Below, piece after piece: positions 51,278-60,467 of a stretch of DNA of 64,000 bases; the stretch's first letter is position 1; every line of letters begins with the position of its first letter. Where the stretch lies: positions 1 to 64,000 of the forward strand of contig JAHCHG010000015.1 in NCBI GenBank assembly GCA_026129865.1, given 5' to 3'. The position numbers and the translations under genes are program-made. The DNA comes from Pyrinomonadaceae bacterium. Lineage in GTDB: Bacteria; Acidobacteriota; Blastocatellia; Pyrinomonadales; Pyrinomonadaceae. The notes beneath the pieces are model-generated. The model made no database searches and was not told where the DNA came from. It worked only from the letters and a program-made list of their open reading frames with translations.

Positions 51278-51499
51278 ATGGAACAAGTATTAATTAAAAT
51301 CGAAGTTCCGCTTTCTACCAATCAATTCAAATTACCGAAAGCGGTTAATAATCGGCTTCAACAATTACTTGATCGCCAAGATCAAGGCAAAAAATTATCA
51401 ACTGCCGAAAGAGAAGAAGCCGAAGGTTTGGTTGATTTGTCAGAAATGCTTTCTCTCTTGCGAATGCGTGCGGAAAGAGTTTGGCGTGAATCGCAATGA
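51278..51499 (+). CDS. Small partner protein of the HNH endonuclease
   Basis: 73 residues, MEQVLIKIEVPLSTNQFKLP then a mostly helical charged part (AEREEAEGLVDLSEMLSLLR). GGAG precedes the ATG. It overlaps the HNH gene by 4 nt (ATGA), a tight two-gene unit. Such small proteins beside this HNH type occur in cyanobacteria and others; an antitoxin or regulator role is possible but unproven. Confidence 0.7.
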   Translation: MEQVLIKIEVPLSTNQFKLPKAVNNRLQQLLDRQDQGKKLSTAEREEAEGLVDLSEMLSLLRMRAERVWRESQ

Positions 51500-51906
51500 G
51501 TTATGTTCCGACTTTTTTGCGAAGATTAGTAATTCGTCGCGCCGAAAATCATTGCGAATATTGCCATTTATCGCAAACCGGACAGGAAGCGACTTTTCAC
51601 ATTGACCACGTAGTTCCGATTAATTCGGACGGAGAAACTGTTGCAGAAAATTTGGCTTTAGCTTGCGTTTCTTGTTCATTGAGAAAAAGCGCAAAAGAAA
51701 CAGGAATTGATCCTGAAACAAAAGATACCGTTAATTTATTTAATCCTCGAACGGACATCTGGAATGAACATTTTACTTGGATTGGAGTAAGAATAGTCGG
51801 TTTAACTCCTAAAGGTCGCGCAACTATTGAAGAATTAAACTTAAATCGCACTTTGATTTTGGCAATTCGTGAAGAAGAAATTCTTTTAGGCAGACATCCA
51901 TTTTGA
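51496..51906 (+). CDS. HNH endonuclease
   Basis: HNH nuclease with zinc cysteines CEYC and CVSC around the catalytic FHIDHVVPINSDGETVAENL core. The C-terminal part (WNEHFTWIGVRIVGLTPKGRAT, ending LGRHPF) is conserved in a family common in cyanobacteria. Likely DNA nuclease; target unknown. With the overlapping upstream gene it forms a compact AT-rich module inserted after gcvPA, which suggests horizontal transfer. Confidence 0.9.
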   Translation: MSYVPTFLRRLVIRRAENHCEYCHLSQTGQEATFHIDHVVPINSDGETVAENLALACVSCSLRKSAKETGIDPETKDTVNLFNPRTDIWNEHFTWIGVRIVGLTPKGRATIEELNLNRTLILAIREEEILLGRHPF

Positions 51907-52444
51907 AAAGAAGTTCTAAAAACATTTCAGCCGAATTTAACCGCCTCAAATTTTTGTCTTCCGTCGGCAAAGGTTTTGGAATGATGGCTTTGTTGTCGTC
52001 GTCGGTGGTTGCTTCTTTGTTTGAAAATCTAAATCCCGCGAATCTCAAAGTTTCACATCGTTCACCCGAAGAAGTCGCGGTTAATGAAGATTTTTGGGCA
52101 ACAATCCAACGATCATTTTCAGTAACGCTCGGAATCGTTGATCTCAATAACGGCGGCGTTTCGCGCTCTCCGCGAATGGTGACGGAAGCATTTGTCCGCT
52201 ACACTTGGCAGCAGGAAGACGCGACCGCTTATGCAATGTAGCGATTGCTCGAACCGCAATCGGAAACGATTCGCACAGCATTTCCGGAAATATTCGACTG
52301 CGATGCGGAGAAATTTCAATCAGGAGAAACGCTTCGGAATCGCTCGAATCCCTGCTGATGGGAATGGATTTTAACTCCGGCGATGTCATACTGATGAGCG
52401 ACGAAGAATTATCCGCGCGCTGCCTGGAACGTCTGCTCGATTGA
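51903..52444 (+). pseudogene. Remnant of a class V aminotransferase
   Basis: The first frame (112 codons) has a Tat-like leader (FLSSVGKGFGMMALLSSSVV), then NEDFWATIQRSFSVTLGIVDLNNGG, typical for isopenicillin-N-epimerase-like class V enzymes, and stops at TAG 52239-52241. In-frame continuation RLLEPQSETIRTAFPEIF follows. The frame then shifts to give RRNASESLESLLMGMDFNSGDVILMSDEE, the PLP-fold motif, ending at 52444. The catalytic domain beyond is missing. At least one stop, one frameshift and a truncation are present, so it is non-functional. Confidence 0.8.
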
Positions 52445-52494
52445 CTGTTTCAAATGAACGGCACTTAAAGCGTTTTCCGGTGCCGGAAGATTTT

Positions 52495-53901
52495 ATGAAA
52501 CGAAAAGTATTACTGCTGGAAATAAACGAGATAACCTGGGATCTGATCGATCCGCTGATCGAAGCAGGAAAGCTTCCGACCTTTGCAAAAATCAAAAAAC
52601 AAGGAACGTGGGCAGACCCAATGAGTGTCGATCTGCCTCCGCAGCTTGATCCGTGGATTACCTGGACGACCGTCTACACCGGACGAACACAGGCTGAACA
52701 TAACGTCTTTCATCTACAGCAGCCTCCGGAATCTATCAAAGCAAAAAGAATTTGGGAAATTTGCCGCGACGCCGGCTTGAAGGTCGGCGTTTTCGGAAGT
52801 CTCGGTTCTTATCCGCCGCAGGAAGTTGACGGATTTTACGTTCCCGATACTTTTTCGCCCGATCATAAGGCATTTCCCGAACGCTTGAGTCCGATCCAAA
52901 AACTTAATTTAACTTATACGCGGTCCGTGCGGCTTGAGAACGATCAGGACGGGGTCGCATTTAAGGCAAAACTCGGAAAAGACCTTTTGAAACTGGGCTT
53001 GAGCATAAAAACCTGTACCAGAATTCTGCGTCAACTCGCCCGCGAAAAGGTCGCTCCGGACAAACGGTGGCAGCGCGTTATTTTGCAGCCCGCGGTTAAT
53101 TTCGATTTTTTCAGCCTGCTTTATAAACAAAATCGACCTGATTTTGCATCATTTCATACAAATCACGTCGCGCATTTCCAACATACTTATTGGAAAGCAA
53201 TGCAGCCCGAACTTTTCCCGCAGCCGACGACGGAAAAAGAACGCGAAACATACGGCGGCGCTATTGAGTTCGGATATCGATCGGCGGACGAACTTCTTTC
53301 ACGCGCGGTCGCTCTCTGCGACGAAAACACCGTGCTTGTTGTCGCTTCGAGCATGGGGCAAAAGCCTTATATCAACGATATGAAAAAAGGCAAACAGATC
53401 GGACAGCTCCGTTCGCTCGATAAGTTGATGGAAATTATAGGACTTAAGGACGAGGTCGAAACGCTGGCGACAATGTCCGATCAATTCAATATTTATACTC
53501 ATTCGGACGATGTTAAGCAGATAGTTCTTCAACGCCTTGCCAGTGCGTATATCGACTCGCCGGACAAACCGATGTTCTATACGAACGAACTCGAGGAGTT
53601 TCTGACGATAAATCTCCGTCATTACGACGATGTCGCGGAAGATTCGCGATGCTATTTTCCCGACGACGAAGTGCCGTCTGAAAGCTATCGATATGAAGAT
53701 CTGGTTTATCAAACCGGACACAGCAAATCGGGCTGCCACGACCCGCGCGGCATGCTGATGATTTACGGAAACGGCATAAAAGCGGGCGAAAAGATCGACG
53801 GCGTCAACAATTTGGACATCGCGCCGACACTGCTGAGTTTGCTCGGACTAACGGTTCCTCCGGAAATGACCGGCAGAGTTTTGACCGAAGCATTTGCCTA
53901 A
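52495..53901 (+). CDS. Alkaline phosphatase-superfamily phosphodiesterase
   Basis: Start MKRKVLLLEINEITWDLI, with GGAAG upstream. It resembles type I phosphodiesterase/nucleotide pyrophosphatase proteins: WITWTTVYTGRTQAEHNVFH holds the nucleophile Thr region, and GHSKSGCHDPRGMLMIYGNGI with NNLDIAPTLLSLLGL the metal-site C-terminal part. No signal peptide, so probably cytoplasmic. Substrate unknown. It follows the aminotransferase remnant by 50 nt. Confidence 0.82.
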   Translation: MKRKVLLLEINEITWDLIDPLIEAGKLPTFAKIKKQGTWADPMSVDLPPQLDPWITWTTVYTGRTQAEHNVFHLQQPPESIKAKRIWEICRDAGLKVGVFGSLGSYPPQEVDGFYVPDTFSPDHKAFPERLSPIQKLNLTYTRSVRLENDQDGVAFKAKLGKDLLKLGLSIKTCTRILRQLAREKVAPDKRWQRVILQPAVNFDFFSLLYKQNRPDFASFHTNHVAHFQHTYWKAMQPELFPQPTTEKERETYGGAIEFGYRSADELLSRAVALCDENTVLVVASSMGQKPYINDMKKGKQIGQLRSLDKLMEIIGLKDEVETLATMSDQFNIYTHSDDVKQIVLQRLASAYIDSPDKPMFYTNELEEFLTINLRHYDDVAEDSRCYFPDDEVPSESYRYEDLVYQTGHSKSGCHDPRGMLMIYGNGIKAGEKIDGVNNLDIAPTLLSLLGLTVPPEMTGRVLTEAFA

Positions 53902-54111
53902 AACTATCTGTTACGGGATCGTCCCCGGTAACGAACGGCAATAATTTATGCGACAAACGTAAAAATTTTCAAAACGCCGGTCGTTCACGAAGAATAGACC
54001 CGGAATCCGCATTTCGCCGAATGTTTACACGACTCGCCGGGAACCCGACAGATCTGTCGCCGTCGTTTCGGAGACCACAAAAAGCGGCTTGCGGCAAAAA
54101 CAGAACTTACA

Positions 54112-54471
54112 ATGAATAGAGACGGTCAAGGCTATCGCGAGCGCGTTTACGAGATCGTAAAGCAGATCCCGAGCGGTCGCGTCATGACGTACGGACAGAT
54201 CGCGGAAATTCTCGGCGAAGGTTACACTCCGCGAACGGTCGGTTATGTTATGCACGCCGTGGATAAAGAAAACGTGCCATGGCAGCGCGTGATCAATTCT
54301 CAGGGAAAATGCTCGACCGGCAAACTGCTGCTTCCGCATGACATCCAGCAGCGGATCCTGGAAGATGAAGGAATTATTTTTACTGATTCCGGAAAATGCG
54401 ATCTTGACGTTTATCGTTGGTCTCCTGCTGGCTACGAGGAAAAAAAAGACGTTAGTCCGAAACTATTTTGA
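54112..54471 (+). CDS. Alkyltransferase-like protein (ATL, MGMT family without Cys)
   Basis: MGMT-family DNA-binding protein in which the active-site PCHR is replaced by PWQRV (Trp for Cys), the mark of alkyltransferase-like proteins that bind O6-alkylguanine and recruit nucleotide excision repair. The helix-turn-helix part is IPSGRVMTYGQIAEIL. 119 residues. It cannot transfer alkyl groups itself. Single gene; the neighbouring toxin-antitoxin pair is on the other strand. Confidence 0.93.
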   Translation: MNRDGQGYRERVYEIVKQIPSGRVMTYGQIAEILGEGYTPRTVGYVMHAVDKENVPWQRVINSQGKCSTGKLLLPHDIQQRILEDEGIIFTDSGKCDLDVYRWSPAGYEEKKDVSPKLF

Positions 54472-54493
54472 TGGTTCTATCCGTGAAAATTTC

Positions 54494-54801
54494 TCAACCG
54501 TCGATCCGATCTTGTTTGGTCGACCGCACTCGGAGAATGAATACATTTTCGCCTGAAACAGAAAATAATATCCGTACAAATTTGGCTTTTTTCCGATCAA
54601 GAGTTGTCTAACCTCTTTTTCGAATGCGTCGCTTTCCGGGCTTAAGGCGCAGCGGTTTGGAAATGATTGGAGTGAAACAGACGCATGAGAAAGCTGCAAA
54701 AACCATTGTTCCGAATAATCCGGGGCATTTTTAAGGAGCCATTCGTATATTTCAAAAATGTCAGCTTTTGCTGACGAAGTGAGGAGAACTTTGAACTTCA
54801 C
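54494..54801 (-). pseudogene. ParE/RelE-family toxin, frameshifted
   Basis: The N-terminal part (SSAKADIFEIYEWLLKNAPD to FEKEVRQLLIGKK) is ParE-like. In the current frame the C-terminus reads LYGYYFLFQAKMYSF and has no family match. One extra base in the A6/T6 run at 54587-54592 would restore KFVRILFSVSGENVFILRVR, a normal ParE C-terminus, ending at a TGA at 54494. So the toxin carries a one-base deletion, or the run was miscalled. As read (to 54463) it is probably inactive. Confidence 0.75.
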
Positions 54802-55091
54802 CCGGCGACCTCCGGTGAATTTTCCAAAAGTTCCTCCAAAACCTTGTCAAAACTTTCACCTTTTCCGTCATTCATTTCAGCGATCGCCGGCTTTACCGCT
54901 TCTATCGTTTCTATTCGCTCCGCTAGCTCAAGCAGCTTTTGATAGCTTCCCGCATCCTGAACGACAATTTCGGCTTTCCCATTTATAGTTAGTACGATCG
55001 GTTTTCCTGACGCCCGCATTTGTTCTAGAAATTCACTGGTGTTTCTCTTAAAGTTCGAAAGTGAATTTATCTCATCTTTTAAATTGATCAT
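54798..55091 (-). CDS. Phd/YefM-family antitoxin
   Basis: Start MINLKDEINSL with AAGGAG about 9 nt upstream (two codons inside the longest frame). The N-terminal DNA-binding part includes FLEQMRASGKPIVLTINGKAEIVVQD, typical of YefM/Phd antitoxins; the C-terminal acidic part binds the toxin. It overlaps parE by 4 nt. Since the toxin looks frameshifted, this antitoxin may be a leftover or may still repress its promoter. Confidence 0.92.
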   Translation of the reverse strand: MINLKDEINSLSNFKRNTSEFLEQMRASGKPIVLTINGKAEIVVQDAGSYQKLLELAERIETIEAVKPAIAEMNDGKGESFDKVLEELLENSPEVAG

Positions 55092-55197
55092 GCGCAAATA
55101 CTCCTTAACTCAAATTCGCAATAGGGTCAATTTTCGTATTAAGAATCGTTAGTTTAATTCGAATATTAGACGAAGGTGTGCGAAAGCTGAATGAAGA

Positions 55198-56070
55198 CTA
55201 TCTTCCCCATTTCAATTTGTTTCTTAAAACATCAAAATAATTTCGGTTGGACGGTTTTACAAGATTAAATGAGATCTCACTTTTGCGAATCCTGATCTCG
55301 TCGCCGGCTTCCATCTGGTAGCCGACTTGTCCGTCAAGCGTCATTGCGACACCATCGCTTTCGGTTTTGAGGATCAATTTAATTTCCGCAGTATCGGGCA
55401 TGACGATCGGGCGGTTAGTTAATGTGAACGGGCAGATCGGCGTCAAAACGACCGCGTTCATCGACGGATAGATTATCGGTCCCCCGGCGGACAGGTTATA
55501 AGCGGTCGAACCGGTCGGCGTTGAGACGATAAGACCGTCAGCGCGGAACGAATTTACGAACTGATCGTTCAGATCGACTTCGATCTCAATAATCCGCGCC
55601 AAAACCGCTTTATTTATAACGACATCATTCAAAACGCGACCGGACGCCAACATTTTTTCGGCACGCCAGTGTTCCGCATTGAGCATCATCCGCGTGTCTA
55701 TTTCGAATTGCCCGGCGCAGATCGATTCCAGCGCGGAATACATTTCTTCGATTCGAAAATCGGTCAAATAACCCAGACTGCCGTAATTAATTCCCAATAC
55801 AAGAACTTCCCTGTCGCCGACAAGCCGCGCGGTAGAAAGCATCGTTCCGTCGCCGCCCAGCACAACGATCAGGTCTGCATTTTCCCTGAAACGCGCAGTG
55901 CGCATCTCATCAGGCGGACAGATCTCCGTTTCCTGCCACGGTTCGCCGATGACGGAAATTCCGCGCTTTTCGAACCATTCTGGAAGCTTTTGCGCCGTCG
56001 CCAGAGCTTCGCCGTTCTTTGGTTTAACGACTATGCCGACGTTTTTTATGACTTTGCTTGTAGACACCAT
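55198..56070 (-). CDS. nadK: NAD kinase
   Basis: Phosphorylates NAD to NADP. Motifs: LGGDGTMLSTARL with the essential GGDGT, GINYGSLGYLTD, and GSTAYNLSAGGP with the PTSAC-like substrate loop (STPTGSTAYN). 290 residues, normal. ATG with AGGT upstream. Monocistronic on the minus strand, divergent from the foldase gene. Confidence 0.96.
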   Translation of the reverse strand: MVSTSKVIKNVGIVVKPKNGEALATAQKLPEWFEKRGISVIGEPWQETEICPPDEMRTARFRENADLIVVLGGDGTMLSTARLVGDREVLVLGINYGSLGYLTDFRIEEMYSALESICAGQFEIDTRMMLNAEHWRAEKMLASGRVLNDVVINKAVLARIIEIEVDLNDQFVNSFRADGLIVSTPTGSTAYNLSAGGPIIYPSMNAVVLTPICPFTLTNRPIVMPDTAEIKLILKTESDGVAMTLDGQVGYQMEAGDEIRIRKSEISFNLVKPSNRNYFDVLRNKLKWGR

Positions 56071-56165
56071 TTACCTGTTCCGATAATGATTCATTAATTG
56101 ATTTAAAACTGCAAGCGATTAAAAAGTCTTACGCGATAAAAACTTGAGCGAACGGCGCTTGCAAA

Positions 56166-56194
56166 TTGGTTTTTACAGATTGTTCTGATAAAAT
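56166..56194 (+). promoter_or_regulatory. Putative promoter of the PpiD-like gene
   Basis: TTGGTT (56166-56171), 17 bp, TAAAAT (56189-56194), about 55 nt upstream of the ATG. Confidence 0.45.
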
Positions 56195-56250
56195 CGCGGT
56201 TTGTCCCCGAAAGACAACTTAAATTCACTTCAAATACAGGAAACTAAGAG

Positions 56251-58287
56251 ATGTTAAAGTTTTTCAAACGTATGGAGAGAACGAGAAATTTCGTTCTTCT
56301 TATTTTTTCAATCGTAATGGTCGCCAGTTTGATCTTGTTCTACGCGCCGACGCGCGATATTGGAACCGATCTTACCCGAAATGAAGAGACCATTGCCAAG
56401 GTTTCCGGCGAAATCATCACCGTGTCGGAAGTCGCCCGCCAACAGGAAACAATGAGCCAGTTCGGTCGTTCAATGCCGGCGAAGTTTATGCTCGACGGAA
56501 TGATCCGCGAACGCATTATTCGTGTTGAAGCGGATCGTCTCGGATTAACAGCGACTGATGCTGAAGTTGCTTCGCGAATCCGCGAACAGTTTAAGTCCGA
56601 AGATACGCCGTTCGATCAAAAGCGTTACGAAGACAACGTTACGCGTCAATTCGGCAGCGTTGTCGCGTACGAACAGATCGTTCGCGATGAGATCAGCGGG
56701 CAAAAGCTTGAAGCTTATCTGACGTCGGGGGTTACGGTTTCCGAAAACGAAGTGCTGGAAGATTTTAAGCGAAAGAATACGAAGTTCGATCTGACCTACG
56801 TCCCTGTAACGGTCAACGATCTTGCGGCGACGCTGAAACCGTCGGATGAAGAGCTTCAGGCATATTTTGAAAAGAACAAGCAGAGTTATTACATCTCTTC
56901 GCCGCAGAAGAAAGTTCGTTATATTTTCCTGAATACAGCAAAGATCGGCGAAAAATTGAACATCACGGATGCCGATCTGCAGGCGGAATTTGACAAGCTT
57001 CCAGCCGACAAACGAATTGCCGGCGTCGAAGGACAACAGATCGTTCTGCGTGTTTCCAAGCCGGAATTCGAACAGCAGGTTTTGGAAAAAGCCAATCAAT
57101 TGGTCGCACAGGCGAGGAAAGACAACGGTAAGATTTCGGAAGAAGCATTTGCCGAGATCGCAAAAGGTCAATCGGAAGACGCGGCAACCGCGCAGAAAGG
57201 CGGCAAAATTCCGGGACTCGTCCGGGAAAATCCTTCGAATCCGACCGATCCGTATCAGAGACTTTTAACGCTTCAGCCGGGCGAGGTCAGCGAACCGATC
57301 AAATACGAAAACCGCTATTTTATTCTCCGCCGCGGAGAAGCGGTAGCGAAAAGTCTTGAGACTGCAAAGAAAGAGCTTGAAGTAAGCTTAAGAAACCGAA
57401 AGGCTTACACAGCAGCGGCTGATCTGGCAAACAAGGTTGCAGAAAGTTTGAAAGCGGAAAAAGATGTAAACAAGGTTGCCGCCCAATATGCCGCACAGGC
57501 GAATATGAGCGTCGACAACATGGTCAAAGAGACCGGTTATGTAAAACCCGGCGACGATGTAAAAGACATCGGAATTTCGGAACAGTTTGAACAAGGGATC
57601 GCATCGCTTGAAAATCCGAACGATGTCGGAGACAAAATTCCCGTTCCGAACGGGTTTGCCATTCCGCTGCTCGTTGAAAAGAAGGAACCGCGCGACGCTG
57701 AACTTTCCGAGGTGCGCGAAAGGGTTCTGGAAGCCGTCAAGCTTGAACAGGCGCGCGCCAAAGCCGGCGACATCGCCAAACAGATCGCCGCAAATGCAAA
57801 TAACGCCGGCGGTTTGTCGGCAGCCGCACAAGCTGCGAACCTTAAGGCGCAGGAGTCTAAGAGTTTTGTCGTCGGCTCACCGCTTGGTCAGGGACCGACC
57901 GCAACGACGTCTGAAGCGCTTGAAAACGCGATCTACGGCATGAAGGAAGGCGACGTAACAAAGGAACCGGTCAGTATCGGTGAAAACTGGTTCATTGTCG
58001 GTGTCAACAATCGTGAAGAAGCGAGCATGGAAGATTTCGCAAAACAGCGCGATCAATTGACGCAGTCGATGCTTCAAACAAAACGTGCGACAGTCTATTC
58101 GGATTATCTGGCTAGCCGTCAGCGCGAAATGGAAGCAGCGGGCAAGATAGTTGTTTATAAGGAACTGCTCGCCCAGCTCGACGCAATTCCGTCAAACAAT
58201 CAGCCTTCGCAGCAGGAAATACTGCAGCAGCAGATTCAGCAGCAGTTGATGCAGCAGCAGGAACAACCGGCGCCGCCGAATCAGTAA
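56251..58287 (+). CDS. Membrane-anchored SurA/PpiD-like peptidyl-prolyl isomerase
   Basis: Periplasmic folding factor. One N-terminal membrane anchor (residues 13-33, VLLIFSIVMVASLILFYAP), a SurA_N-type helical domain (about 45-170), a parvulin-type rotamase region (about 240-370 with GGKIPGLVREN and LQPGEVSEPIKYENRYFIL), and further helices. The tail is Gln-rich (ending in repeated QQ). 678 residues compares with PpiD of about 620. Monocistronic, with a strong terminator. Confidence 0.92.
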   Translation: MLKFFKRMERTRNFVLLIFSIVMVASLILFYAPTRDIGTDLTRNEETIAKVSGEIITVSEVARQQETMSQFGRSMPAKFMLDGMIRERIIRVEADRLGLTATDAEVASRIREQFKSEDTPFDQKRYEDNVTRQFGSVVAYEQIVRDEISGQKLEAYLTSGVTVSENEVLEDFKRKNTKFDLTYVPVTVNDLAATLKPSDEELQAYFEKNKQSYYISSPQKKVRYIFLNTAKIGEKLNITDADLQAEFDKLPADKRIAGVEGQQIVLRVSKPEFEQQVLEKANQLVAQARKDNGKISEEAFAEIAKGQSEDAATAQKGGKIPGLVRENPSNPTDPYQRLLTLQPGEVSEPIKYENRYFILRRGEAVAKSLETAKKELEVSLRNRKAYTAAADLANKVAESLKAEKDVNKVAAQYAAQANMSVDNMVKETGYVKPGDDVKDIGISEQFEQGIASLENPNDVGDKIPVPNGFAIPLLVEKKEPRDAELSEVRERVLEAVKLEQARAKAGDIAKQIAANANNAGGLSAAAQAANLKAQESKSFVVGSPLGQGPTATTSEALENAIYGMKEGDVTKEPVSIGENWFIVGVNNREEASMEDFAKQRDQLTQSMLQTKRATVYSDYLASRQREMEAAGKIVVYKELLAQLDAIPSNNQPSQQEILQQQIQQQLMQQQEQPAPPNQ

Positions 58288-58307
58288 CGACGGCAAAGTT
58301 CACAAAA

Positions 58308-58348
58308 AAAGAGAGCGGGAATTTTTTCGATTCCCGCTCTCTTTTTTT
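58308..58348. terminator. Bidirectional terminator
   Basis: GAGAGCGGGAAT pairs with ATTCCCGCTCTC with A and T tracts on the outer sides; serves the foldase gene and the convergent permease gene. Confidence 0.9.
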
Positions 58349-58364
58349 GATCTGAATTCAGACA

Positions 58365-60188
58365 TCATTTTGTATGAAGTTCCGCGTAATGTACGAAGAA
58401 CCAGTACGTGATTCCCGCCCAGGCGACCAGATTGACCAGTGAAAAGATCAATCCGATCTTGCGAATGCGGTCGTCCGACCCGCCGCGGTTGTCTTGCTTG
58501 CCGTACATCAGCATTGCAACCAAAACGCCTGTAACGATCCACGCAAACAGCCTGATTCCCAGATTTAATGCGATACTTCCTTCGGGAAGGTTCATTAAAT
58601 ACGGAACCTGGTAGATCGTCAAAGCGATCGCTCCGAGGATCGACAGCATTGCCGCGATCGGCGGCGTCGACCTGCTCTCCGACTGATTCGCTGCCTCATT
58701 CGTTACATGGCGCAAATTACTGTGCGTGTAACTGTAGGCGAAGTAAACTACCAGACCGATCGACATCCAAACGATCAGGCGAATCCAGGTATCGAGCGGC
58801 AAACTGTTCATCAAATAAGCGGCAGAAACTACTGTTGCCATCGGAATAAACGGCGACAACGGCACCTTAAACGGTCGATTCAACGCGGGGTTCGACGAAC
58901 GAAGGATAATAATTCCCGTACCGACGATGACGAACGCGAAAAGCGTTCCGATCGACACAAGTTCGCCGAGCAGATTGATCGGAACAAATCCCGCCAGCAC
59001 GGCGACGATCGCACCCGTAATCATTGTCGTAATATGCGGCGTTTGATACTTCGGATGAACTTTCGCAGCCCATTTCGGCAACAGACCGTCTTTTGACATC
59101 GAGTAAAAAACGCGCGGCTGTCCCATTACCATTACGACCATCGTCGAGCTCAAACCGAGCACAGCTCCCACTTTTATGATCATCGGAAATACGGAAAGGA
59201 TAACGCCCATCGTTGTGCCTTCCGCTTTCAAAAGCGCCGCATCAATAGCGACTGCGATCGGTGCCGCGGCGTTAGTAAGAAGTTTGTAATCGACGAGTCC
59301 GACCATGATGCCGGAAACCAAAATGTACAAGAACGTACAGATTATCAGCGATCCGAGAATACCGATCGGCATATCGCGCTGCGGATTTTTTGCTTCCTGC
59401 GCCGCTGTCGAGACGGCGTCGAACCCGATGTAAGCAAAGAATATAACTGCCGCACCGGTGATAACGCCGCTAAAACCGAACGGCATAAACTCGGCGCATC
59501 CGGGAGCTCCGGCAACGCATCCGATGCCGATGTTGTCGGTGTTTACATATCCGATGCCGGCGATAATAAATAGAACAACGACGAGCACTTTGATAATAAC
59601 GATCATCGAATTGAACCGCGCGGATTCTTTAATTCCCTTAACGAGCAGCGCCGTGACGGCAATCGCGATAAGAAATGCTGGAAGATTAAATATCCCGACC
59701 GCAGTCGATCCGTCCGCCATCGGCACGCTTATCCCTGGCGGAGTAGCCAGCGAGATTGGAAAATTGATCCCGATGTCGGCGAGAAAACTGACCACGTAGC
59801 CGGACCAGCCGACTGCGACCGTGGCGGCGCCAAACGCGTATTCAAGGATCAGATCCCAACCGATGATCCAGGCGACGAACTCGCCGAGTGTGCCGTATCC
59901 ATAGGCATAAGCCGAACCTGAGATCGGAATACAGGCTGCAAATTCCGAATAACAAAGCGCAGCGAACATGCTCACAATTCCGGCTATTATCATCGATATC
60001 ACAACCGCCGGACCGGCATGTTTGCCGGCTGCCTGACCGGTCAAAACAAAAATACCGGTTCCTATGATCGCTCCGACGCCAAGCATCGTCAGATCGAGTG
60101 CGCTAAGCGTTTTCTTTAAAGTATGTTCGCCTGTTTCCGATGCCTCAGCGACAATACTTTCAATTGATTTAGTTGCAAAAAGGGACAT
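58365..60188 (-). CDS. APC-family amino-acid permease
   Basis: Inner-membrane transporter of the cationic amino-acid type (YfnA-like). About 14 membrane helices in 607 residues. TM1 has the substrate-binding loop GVGAIIGTGIFVLTGQAAG, TM6 the FFAYIGFDAVSTAAQEAKNP segment. A GGAGG lies 6 nt upstream of the ATG. Likely amino-acid:proton symport or exchange; substrate not determinable. The neighbouring AGCS transporter on the same strand suggests amino-acid uptake. Confidence 0.93.
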   Translation of the reverse strand: MSLFATKSIESIVAEASETGEHTLKKTLSALDLTMLGVGAIIGTGIFVLTGQAAGKHAGPAVVISMIIAGIVSMFAALCYSEFAACIPISGSAYAYGYGTLGEFVAWIIGWDLILEYAFGAATVAVGWSGYVVSFLADIGINFPISLATPPGISVPMADGSTAVGIFNLPAFLIAIAVTALLVKGIKESARFNSMIVIIKVLVVVLFIIAGIGYVNTDNIGIGCVAGAPGCAEFMPFGFSGVITGAAVIFFAYIGFDAVSTAAQEAKNPQRDMPIGILGSLIICTFLYILVSGIMVGLVDYKLLTNAAAPIAVAIDAALLKAEGTTMGVILSVFPMIIKVGAVLGLSSTMVVMVMGQPRVFYSMSKDGLLPKWAAKVHPKYQTPHITTMITGAIVAVLAGFVPINLLGELVSIGTLFAFVIVGTGIIILRSSNPALNRPFKVPLSPFIPMATVVSAAYLMNSLPLDTWIRLIVWMSIGLVVYFAYSYTHSNLRHVTNEAANQSESRSTPPIAAMLSILGAIALTIYQVPYLMNLPEGSIALNLGIRLFAWIVTGVLVAMLMYGKQDNRGGSDDRIRKIGLIFSLVNLVAWAGITYWFFVHYAELHTK

Positions 60189-60467
60189 TGAATCCTCCAG
60201 AAAAATAGTCTTCAGAAATTAGAACTTTTTTTTGATTTCTTTGAACGAACGCGAGTTTGTTACGCAGTTTCGGGTTGCGAGGTTTCGCATCACCAAAAAT
60301 AGATTTTCGGGTAGTGAATTCGAATGCAAAATTCGTCCATCAAACAAAAAATATCCCAAAAGTCTTTAACGTCAATACGCCTGCGATTTTTGGGATATTA
60401 CACCCGTTAGAAGCGCGTGTCGAGCGAAACCCGATCCGTTCCTAAAGTTATTTTCGAGTGCGTTTTC
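60189..60467. other. Intergenic region between two amino-acid transporter genes
   Basis: No convincing gene. It contains an inverted repeat ATATCCCAAAA...TTTTGGGATAT (about 60349-60400) with a long loop, which could be a terminator or regulatory hairpin between the minus-strand genes. Confidence 0.4.

Noticed and set aside
54025-54339. Minus-strand open frame over the ATL gene
   Set aside because: Fully antisense to a clear MGMT-family protein; no domain features.
60257-60445. 62-codon plus-strand frame between the two transporter genes
   Set aside because: No ribosome site, no recognisable composition, and it overlaps an inverted repeat.
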